Source: Salvelinus alpinus (Eukaryota; Chordata; Actinopteri; Salmoniformes; Salmonidae). From it: a DNA stretch of 64,000 nucleotides. The position numbers were made by a program, and so were the translations under genes. The first letter of the stretch is position 1. Each line of letters begins with the position of its first letter. Of this stretch, positions 55,401-64,000 are shown in pieces. The stretch spans positions 24,356,555 to 24,420,554 of the forward strand of contig NC_092096.1 of NCBI RefSeq assembly GCF_045679555.1. The letters are read 5' to 3'. The notes beneath the pieces are model-generated. The model made no database searches. It was not told the DNA's origin and was given only the letters and a program-made list of their open reading frames with translations.

Positions 55401-56110
55401 TACTGCCTCACATAACACTATGATGCTGTTGATCTGGTACTAGTGTACCATACTGCCTCACATAACACTATGATGTTGTTGATCTGGTACTACTGTACCA
55501 TACTGCCTCACATAACACTATGATGCTGTTGATCTGGTACTACTGTACCATACTGCCTCACATAACACTATGATGTTGTTGATCAGGTACTACTGTACCA
55601 TACTGCCACACATAACACTATGATGTTGTTGATCAGGTACTACTGTACCATACTGCCCCACATTACACTATGATGTTGTTGATCAGGTACTACTGTACCA
55701 TACTGCCACACATAACACTATGATGTTGTTGATCTGGTACTACTGTACCATACTGCCACACATAACACTATGATGTTGTTGATCTGGTACTACTGTACCA
55801 TACTGCCCCACATTACACTATGATGTTGTTGATCAGGTACTACTGTACCATACTGCCTCACATAACACTATGATGTTGTTGATCTGGTACTACTGTACCA
55901 TACTGCCACACAACACTATGATGTTGTTGATCTGGTACTACTGTACCATACTGCCTCACATAACACTATGATGTTGTTGATCTAGTACTACTGTACCATA
56001 CTGCCCCACATAACACTATGATGTTGTTGATCTGGTACTACTGTATCATACTGCCTCACATAACACTATGATGCTGTTGATCTGGTACTACTGTACCATA
56101 CTGCCTCACA
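52463..56110. repeat. 50-bp minisatellite in the last exoc4 intron, about 73 copies
   Basis: Unit: CATAACACTATGATGTTGTT, GATCTGGTACTACTGTACCA, TACTGCCTCA. From about 52500 to 55900 the period is exactly 50 bp with only base changes at a few fixed sites (GTTGTT/GCTGTT, CTGG/CAGG/CTAG, GCCT/GCCA/GCCC). GGTACTACTGTACC has complementary arms and could form a hairpin. The array starts about 200 bp upstream of the terminal exoc4 exon and resumes after the L2 insertion. Confidence 0.96.
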
Positions 56111-58192
56111 TTACATTTAACATTTACATTTAAGTCATTTAGCAGACGCTCTTATCCAGAGCGACTTACAAATTGGTGCATTCACCTTATGATATCCAGT
56201 GGAACAACCACTTTACAATAGTGCATCTAACTCTTTTAAGGGGGGGGGGGGGTTAGAAGGATTACTTTATCCTATCCTAGGTATTCCTTAAAGAGGTGGG
56301 GTTTCAGGTGTCTCCGGAAGGTGGTGATTGACTCCGCTGACCTGGCGTCGTGAGGGAGTTTGTTCCACCATTGGGGTGCCAGAGCAGCGAACAGTTTTGA
56401 CTGGGCTGAGCGGGAACTGTACTTCCTCAGAGGTAGGGAGGCGAGCAGGCCAGAGGTGGATGAACGCAGTGCCCTTGTTTGGGTGTAGGGCCTGATCAGA
56501 GCCTGAAGGTACGGAGGTGCCGTTCCCCTCACAGCTCCGTAGGCAAGCACCATGGTCTTGTAGCGGATGCGAGCTTCAACTGGAAGCCAGTGGAGAGAGC
56601 GGAGGAGCGGGGTGACGTGAGAGAACTTGGGAAAGTTGAACACCAGACGGGCTGCGGCGTTCTGGATGAGTTGTAGGGGTTTAATGGCACAGGCAGGGAG
56701 CCCAGCCAACAGCGAGTTGCAGTAATCCAGACGGGAGATGACAAGTGCCTGGATTAGGACCTGCGCCGCTTCCTGCGTGAGGCAGGGTCGTACTCTGCGA
56801 ATGTTGTAGAGCATGAACCTACAGGAACGGGTCACCGCCTTGATGTTAGTTGAGAACGACAGGGTGTTGTCCAGGATCACGCCAAGGTTCTTAGCACTCT
56901 GGGAGGAGGACACAATGGAGTTGTCAACCGTGATGGCGAGATCATGGAACGGGCAGTCCTTCCCCGGGAGGAAGAGCAGCTCCGTCTTGCCGAGGTTCAG
57001 CTTGAGGTGGTGATCCGTCATCCACACTGATATGTCTGCCAGACATGCAGAGATGCGATTCACCACCTGGTTATCAGAGGGGGGAAAGGAGAAGATTAAT
57101 TGTGTGTCGTCTGCATAGCAATGATAGGAGAGACCATGTGAGGATATGACAGAGCCAAGTGACTTGGTGTATAGCGAGAATAGGAGAGGGCCTAGAACAG
57201 AGCCCTGGGGAACACCAGTGGTGAGAGCACGTGGTGCGGAGACAGATTCTCGCCACGCCACCTGGTAGGAGCGACCTGTCAGGTAGGACGCAATCCAAGC
57301 GTGGGCCGCGCCGGAGATGCCCAGCTCGGAGAGGGTGGAGAGGAGGATCTGATGGTTCACAGTATCAAAGGCAGCCGATAGGTCTAGAAGGATGAGAGCA
57401 GAGGAGAGAGAGTTAGCTTTAGCAGTGCGGAGCGCCTCCGTGACACAGAGAAGAGCAGTCTCAGTTGAATGACTAGTCTTGAAACCTGACTGATTTGGAT
57501 CAAGAAGGTCATTCTGAGAGAGATAGCAGGAGAGCTGGCCAAGGACGGCACGTTCAAGAGTTTTGGAGAGAAAAGAAAGAAGGGATACTGGTCTGTAGTT
57601 GTTGACATCGGAGGGATCGAGTGTAGGTTTTTTCAGAAGGGGTGCAACTCTCGCTCTCTTGAAGACGGAAGGGACGTAGCCAGCGGTCAAGGATGAGTTG
57701 ATGAGCGAGGTGAGGTAAGGGAGAAGGTCTCCGGAAATGGTCTGGAGAAGAGAGGAGGGGATAGGGTCAAGCGGGCAGGTTGTTGGGCGGCCGGCCGTCA
57801 CAAGACGCGAGATTTCATCTGGAGAGAGAGGGGAGAAAGAGGTCAAAGCACAGGGTAGGGCAGTGTGAGCAGAACCAGCGGTGTCGTTTGACTTAGCAAA
57901 CGAGGATCGGATGTCGTCGACCTTCTTTTCAAAATGGTTGACGAAGTCATCAGCAGAGAGGGAGGAGGGGGGAGGAGGGGGAGGAGGATTCAGGAGGGAG
58001 GAGAAGGTGGCAAAGAGCTTCCTAGGGTTAGAGGCAGATGCTTGGAATTTAGAGTTGTAGAAATTGGCTTTAGCAGCAGAGACAGAAGAGGAGAATGTAG
58101 AGAGGAGGGAGTGAAAGGATGCCAGGTCCGCAGGGAGGCGAGTTTTCCTCCATTTCCGCTCGGCTGCCCGGAGCCCTGTTCTGTGAGCTCGC
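56111..58192 (-). mobile_element. L2-clade LINE, 5'-truncated, inserted in the 50-bp array
   Basis: The 3' end (low coordinate) has the fish L2 tail: on the plus strand ACATTTACATTTAAGTCATT and AGCAGACGCTCTTATCCAGA. 50-bp array units lie on both sides (up to 56110 and from 58194), so insertion came after the array. About 2.08 kb; the endonuclease region and 5'UTR are absent. Confidence 0.93.
56272..58192 (-). CDS. L2 reverse transcriptase, open to the stop, 5'-truncated
   Basis: About 640 codons without a break from the truncation point to HLFKEYLG and stop. RT blocks in order: VAPLLKKPTLDPSDVNNYRP, LDLSAAFDTVNH, TGVPQGSVLGPLL, YADDTQLIFSF (catalytic YADD) and LNLGKTELLFLPG, then the C-terminal domain. 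Function in life: target-primed reverse transcription of its own RNA. The absence of stops suggests a recent copy, but without its 5' end it cannot move on its own. The apparent start codon beyond 58192 is array sequence. Confidence 0.9.
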
Positions 58193-58270
58193 AATAACAC
58201 TATGATGTTGTTGATCTGGTACTACTGTACCATACTGCCTCACATAACACTATGATGCTGTTGATCTGGT
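58193..58270. repeat. Remaining units of the 50-bp array
   Basis: About 1.5 units identical to the 52463-56110 array, cut at TTGATCTGGT by the Tc1 remnant that follows. Confidence 0.93.
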
Positions 58271-58499
58271 TACAAGGCCTACCTTCAAACTCAGTTCCTC
58301 TTTGCTTGACATCATGGGAAAATCAAAAGAAATCAGCCAAGACCTCAGAAAAAAATTTTTTAGACCTTCACTAGTCTGGTTCATCCTTGGGAGCAATTTC
58401 CATGGGACCCTAACTGACTAGGATTAAATGTCAAGAATTGTGAAAAACTGAGTTTAAATGTATTTGGCTAAGGTGTATGTAAACTTCTGACTTCAACTG
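58271..58499 (+). mobile_element. Sleeping Beauty-type Tc1 remnant, mostly deleted
   Basis: Plus-strand orientation: leader AAGGCCTACCTTCAAACTC, the first codons of the transposase ([33 protein letters not shown]), then a jump to the 3' end GTATGTAAACTTCTGACTTC and terminal ACTG with TA. The 5' inverted repeat is gone. Confidence 0.88.
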
Positions 58500-59688
58500 T
58501 ATATTGAAGGTGGTTTAATCCATATGTATATTGAACGTGGTTTAATCCAATTTTATATTGATGGTTGTATAATTCATATGTATATTGATGGTGGTTTAAT
58601 CCACATGTATATTGATGGTGTTTTAATCCACATGTATATTGATGGTGGTTTAATCCAATTTTATATTGAAGGTGGTTTAATCCATATGTATATTGATGGT
58701 GGTTTAATCCATATGTATATTGATGGTGGTTTAATCCAATTTTATATTGAAGGTGGTTTAATGAAATTTTATATTGATGGTTGTATAATTCATATGTATT
58801 TTGATGGTGGTTGAATCCATATGTATATTGATGGTAGTTTAATCCATATGTATATTGATGGTGATTTAATCCATATGTATATTGAAGGTGGTTTAATCCA
58901 TATGTATATTGATGGTGGTTTAATCCATATGTATATTGATGGTGGTTTAATCCATATGTATATTGATGGTGATTTAATCCATATGTATATTGAAGGTGGT
59001 TTAATCCAATTTTATATTGAAGGTGGTTTAATCCATATGTATATTGATGGTGATTTAATCCATATGTATATTGATGGTGATTTAATCCATATGTATATTG
59101 AAGGTGGTTTAATCCAATTGTATATTGATGGTGGTTTAATCCATATGTATATTGAAGGTGGTTTAATCCAATTGTATATTGATGGTTGTATAATTCATAT
59201 GTATATTGATGGTGGTTTAATCCATATGTATATTGATGGTGATTTAATCCATATGTATATTGATGGTGATTTAATCCATATGTATATTGATGGTGATTTA
59301 ATCCATATGTATATTGATGGTGGTTTAATCCATATGTATATTGATGGTGATTTAATCCATATGTATATTGATGGTGGTTTAATCCATATGTATATTGAAG
59401 GTGGTTTAATCCAATTTTATATTGATGGTTGTATAATTCATATGTATATTGATGGTGGTTTAATCCATATGTATATTGATGGTGGTTTAATCCATATGTA
59501 TATTGATGGTGATTTAATCCATATGTATATTGATGGTGGTTTAATCCATATGTATATTGATGGTGGTTTAATACATATGTATATTGATGGTGGTTTAATC
59601 CATATGTATATTGATGGTGATTTAATCCATATGTATATTGATGGTGGTTTAATACATATGTATATTGATGGTGGTTTAATCCATAATG
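58500..59688. repeat. 27-bp AT-rich minisatellite, about 44 copies
   Basis: Unit: ATGTATATTGATGGTGGTTT then AATCCAT; the period stays in multiples of 3, giving a spurious 309-codon frame of MYIDGGLIH. The array begins directly at the TA flank of the Tc1 remnant. Confidence 0.95.
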
Positions 59689-60109
<421 letters not shown>

Positions 60110-60303
60110 CCTGGGGGCATCGGGAAGCTCAATCTCTTCACCCATCTCCTCCTTTAACTCAGCTCTTTGTGCCCAGAGAAAGAGAGTGATTTAAAGAGGT
60201 GTCCATCAAAGCAGCAGGGAGAGGAAGGCTAAGCTGAGGGAAAGTCTTCCATTGTGTCCAGGAGAAGAAATCCCAAGGAAGTCACAAGCACACAGGTGCA
60301 AAT

Positions 60304-60334
<31 letters not shown>

Positions 60335-60486
60335 ACCTGAATAGGATTAGCTATTATCTTGTTGTATTATTTCTAAGCCTCTCCCATTACTAAACCTAAT
60401 GGTTATTTTCCTATGTAGGAATTACTGAACAATTCTGCAGCCTTTTGTGTCAAGCTACTTCTGCTGTTGTAATATTGCAAGTAGAA

Positions 60487-60627
60487 CAGAGAGAGAGAGA
60501 GCGAGAGGAAGATAACAAATATGGAGAGAGAGAGAGAGAGAGATAACAAATATGGAGAGAGAGAGAGAGAGATAACAAATATGGAGAGAGAGAGAGATAA
60601 CACATATGGAGAGAGAGAGATAACACA

Positions 60628-60699
<72 letters not shown>

Positions 60700-60798
60700 G
60701 ATAACAAATATGCAGAGAGAGAGAGAGAGAGATAACACATACGGAGAGAGAGAGAGAAAGAGAGATATAGAGAGAGATAGATGGAGGAAGATAACAAA

Positions 60799-60872
<74 letters not shown>
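60487..60872. repeat. GA microsatellite with AACAAATATG spacers
   Basis: Several GA runs of up to about 60 bp separated by GATAACAAATATGGA or GATAACACATATGGA. On the exoc4 sense strand this is a long CT tract. Confidence 0.95.
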
Positions 60873-60876
<4 letters not shown>

Positions 60877-61184
60877 TTAGGTCCAGTAAGAACAGACTTT
60901 CACAGCTGTGTGTGGGGATTCATTTATTTAATATTTCTCTCTTTCTCTGACAAGTAATGCCCTTGGTTTGTGAACTATTTGCATACTCGCTCTCTTCTCC
61001 TCTCTCCCTCCCTTCCTCCCTCTCCCTCCAAGGCCCTGTTCGTTTTTCAATGCTCACCCTCAATGAGCTCGTCAATATTGATGAGGGGTCATACCGGTTC
61101 CTTTGCTCGCCACAGGCAGAGACACAGAGAAACCCCTGATGGGCAGCACAGTGTTCTTATCACATTCTCAAATATGCACCACAT
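60873..61184. other. exoc4 intron, unique part
   Basis: The 61020-61130 stretch has an open plus-strand frame (LNELVNIDEGSYRF), but it has no splice support and does not resemble Sec8, so it is not called. Confidence 0.35.
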
Positions 61185-61552
61185 GTCTCTACTGTGTGTG
61201 TGTCCACTGTGTGTGTGTGTGTGTGTCTACTGTGTGTGTGTGTCCACTGTGTGTGTGTCTACTGTGTGTGTGTCCACTGTGTGTGTGTGTGTGTGTCTAC
61301 TGTGTGTGTGTCCACTGTGTGTGTGTGTGTGTGTGTCCACTGTGTGTGTGTGTGTCTACTGTGTGTGTGTGTCCACTGTGTGTGTGTCTACTGTGTGTGT
61401 GTCCACTGTGTGTGTGTGTGTCTACTGTGTGTGTGTCCACTGTGTGTGTGTGTGTGTGTGTCCACTGTGTGTGTGTGTGTCTGTGTGTGTCTACTGTTTG
61501 TGTGTGTGTGTCTACTGTTTGTGTGTGTCTACTGTGTGTGTGTGTGTGTGTT
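61185..61552. repeat. TG-rich compound repeat
   Basis: TCTACTG and TCCACTG alternate with TG runs of 5-11 repeats, about 20 blocks; Z-DNA-prone. The Val/Cys-rich frames are artefacts. Confidence 0.95.
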
Positions 61553-62630
61553 ATTCACGTCCAAAACACCACTTCCATTCCCCAGATACCGCATGCGATT
61601 AGCTGCACACAGGAGGACATAGTCCACATTGTTATGTGAACTGAAAAGAAATGTGTTTGTTTTTAGAAGGGAAAGCTTTGAAGAGAACAATTAACAACCC
61701 ACACACACACCGTTCTCAAAGGGATGTAGAAAAACAGGGGATGAATAAAACAGATGTGGGGAAAAAGTGATAATTGACAATTTTACTTTGTATAAATGTT
61801 GGTATATTTGTGTTCTCACATCTGGGCAAGGCCGTTCCAGTTTGGGTGGCTTGTAAACCAGTTTATAAGGCTATAGTGTATAATGTTCTCTAAGGCCCTA
61901 TCTTTGGTTGCCTCCCTGTGTACTGAATATGAAAGTCTAATATACTGTGTGACTGAGCAAACGGACTGATCTACAAGTGATAATGAGGAGTTATTTAGCA
62001 TGCAAGGTGATTTGTAGATCAGTCAGTCAGCAGCTGCCGACTGCAATGAGTCAATCTGGAACAGAACCACAGTCTGCAGGTACACCGTGTTTCTGTCTAT
62101 TATAGGGCACTTTGCATTTCAAGCCTTTGGGTTTGGATTTTGGGGGATCAATCTCCAAACTGATTGGCAATGTCTGGATCTCCATGTTGCCCCACAGTAC
62201 TGTCCTCTCTTTGGCCTGTTCTACTGGGCCTCATCCCTCTGTCATCATGTTGACTGGACACCTGGCTATCTGGACCCTGCTGTTGTACCAGGGGGAAATT
62301 TGGAAGTGCTGTGTGTGTGTGTGTGAGGGGGGTGGGGTGTGTGTGTGAGAGAGAGAGATTGTTTGTTGGTGTGTGTGTGTGTGTGTGACAACTCATCGCC
62401 CCCCAGATGCCAAAAACTCCCCCAACCAACCACTTCATTACCCAGGTGCTTGGAAAGTAATTTGCCCAACAGCGGCTGTTAATCAGATTAAATTCTCTGT
62501 GCTCTTACACCTTCGCCCCCCACCAGCCTTTATTCACCCATTAGGGGGAGATAATGAAGGAAACCAGCATTCAGCTTCACTCAGTCAAACACACTCCAGA
62601 ACCCACCGTCACTGTCGCCCGCATTTCCCC
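61553..62630. other. exoc4 intron, non-repetitive; candidate conserved elements
   Basis: Complex sequence without transposons, apart from TG tracts at about 62308-62390. 62395-62580 (TTAATCAGATTAAATTCTC, CACCCATTAGGGGGAGATAA) has the look of a conserved non-coding element, but that is a guess from texture only. Confidence 0.35.
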
Positions 62631-62634
62631 ACTT

Positions 62635-62755
62635 GCCAACCACACTCCCTCCCTCCCTCCCACCCCACCCTCCCATCCCACCCTCCCTCCCTCCCTCCCT
62701 GCCACCCCACCCTCCCACCCCACCCCCCCCCCTCCCTCCCACCCCACCACCTGCA
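62635..62755. repeat. C-rich low-complexity tract (G-rich in exoc4 sense)
   Basis: CCCTCCCTCCCACCCCACCC-type sequence for about 120 bp. The minus strand, which is the exoc4 sense strand, carries many GGG runs. Confidence 0.9.
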
Positions 62756-64000
62756 AGAGCGCTCACTCACTCGCTAACTCTGTGTGTGTGTGTGCCATTA
62801 CATTTTAATTAGCTCACATCTCCTTCGTGCGCAGCCCCCCGTATACAAAGAGTATTAAGCAAATTTATGGTGCATGTGGCAGAGGACGGGGCGAAGATCT
62901 ATGTATGTCACTGGTGAGGGAGAAAGATACAGAGAAAGAGAAGGGAGAAGGCGGGAGAGAGAGAGAGGAGAGAAAACAAGAATCAGCACAATTAATGTCC
63001 TCTCATTTCCAGCGTGTACAACATTAAAGCCATTTAAGGTTGCCTCTGTCAGCGTGTTCAGAACAACACATTAGTTAGCGAGGGATAGGGTGGAGGAGAG
63101 GATGGAGGGAGGGAGGAGATTCTCCCAGGATGATTCTCTCCATCAAGCGGAACGCACGCTTGTCGCCGCGGTAACGAATGCCAGGGCTCCTGACGCAAAT
63201 GAGAGCTCCGTTAAGTTTTCCCACTCCTCTCGCTCCCTCTGTCCTCTTGTGACTAGAGAAGCTCTATGCAGAGACACTGCAGCTTCATCAGCAATAACCA
63301 GTGTAGTCATTATGAGAGAGAGAGAGAGACACACAGAGAGACACAGAGAGACACAGACAGACACAGAGAGACAGGAAGACTCATGTTCAAAGAAAGTGGA
63401 TAGTTAGCTCAAAGACGACAAGTCATTTTCCACTTTGTAAACAGGTAGCGCAAGTTAACACCACATTAGCTCAAGATGGGAAAGTCACTAACTCTAAACG
63501 TATCCCAGAGAAAGCAGCTACTGCAGTGCAACTAAGGACAGATAAGTAGTCACATCAACTCTATAAATAGAAGAACCAGACGGAACGAACACCGCTTCGC
63601 CCCTGCTATTGACAAACAGGTAAGGAGGGAGAGAAAGACTGTTTGAGATACAAGCGCTAAACTCAGTTTATCATAGCCGTCAGCTGTAGTTATTAAAGCT
63701 GGGGTGAGTCGACTCTGCCCCAGCCCTGTCACCTTGACAACATGGTTAAACTGACTTTTACCACAGGCTTCCTCTGCTGAGCTGTTTACCAGACACCTCC
63801 GCGTTTCCACTCAACCCCGTGACACCTGCACCGTCCATGTCTGTCAGACAATAACGGGCTAGCTCTGAAGGCTAATGATTCACTTGCTTATCATGGAAGC
63901 TGTGTTAGCATGTAATGCTAGGAGGATAACAGGACAGTCTAGAGACAGGGGTCTCAGGGTATCTCACTGGGGTGTGATTGGATGTCAGAGAGAGGGTAAA
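62756..64000. other. exoc4 intron, mostly unique
   Basis: Contains GA-rich tracts at about 62920-62985 and 63314-63375 and a CpG-containing unique block at about 63120-63260. No exon recognised on either strand. Confidence 0.4.

Noticed and set aside
61020-61130. Possible exon encoding LNELVNIDEGSYRF on the plus strand
   Set aside because: No matching splice pair, wrong strand for exoc4 and no recognised family.
61103-61639. Val/Cys-rich frames of 142-210 codons
   Set aside because: TG microsatellite read-through.

Overview
This window is eukaryotic, and its repeats point to a salmonid fish (trout, salmon or char). It holds Sleeping Beauty-type and other Tc1/mariner elements, a tRNA-derived SINE with the typical salmonid tail, an RSg-1-like LINE 3' end, a solo LTR and an L2 LINE. 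Two genes are present, both on the minus strand and both split into exons.

Genes. (1) lrguk (leucine-rich repeats and guanylate kinase domain containing) can be rebuilt completely: 20 coding exons from the ATG at 49489 to the stop at 7893, 2,526 nt of CDS, 841 codons plus stop. Every intron phase agrees. Exon 1 is an acidic N-terminus, exons 3-9 encode LRRs (about residues 105-338), exons 10-15 a guanylate-kinase-like domain (about 383-590), and exons 16-20 a low-complexity tail. (2) The last coding exon of exoc4 (exocyst Sec8) lies upstream at 52017-52254, and its final intron fills the window to 64000. EXOC4 followed by LRGUK in the same orientation is, as I recall it, also the human 7q33 order.

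Layout, low to high coordinates. 1-6133: 50/55-bp minisatellite downstream of lrguk. 6258-6490: SINE. 6686-8098: lrguk 3'UTR and last exon with a 32-bp array. 8206-29700: exons 19 to 11 with Tc1 elements, several minisatellites and a solo LTR. 30034-41102: exon 10 and an 11-kb array. 41160-44500: Sleeping Beauty-type copy, a 27-bp GC-rich array, exons 9 and 8. 44687-49489: a 58-bp array and exons 7 to 1. 49490-49650: promoter with an RFX X-box-like site. 50200-52254: exoc4 3' end. 52463-64000: exoc4 intron with a 50-bp array split by an L2 insertion, a 27-bp array and microsatellites.

The most unusual signal is that several minisatellites are amplified splice junctions of lrguk itself. The arrays at exon 10 (acceptor, about 213 copies), exon 7 (donor, 21), exon 17 (acceptor, 14) and exon 19 (donor, 10) each have a unit made of 15-35 nt of exon edge plus adjoining intron. 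Each array grows away from the exon, so the coding exon stays intact while the intron fills with copies of its own splice site. A fifth array (about 35 copies) repeats the stop-codon region into the 3'UTR. Almost all long open frames elsewhere are read-through of tandem repeats and are not genes.
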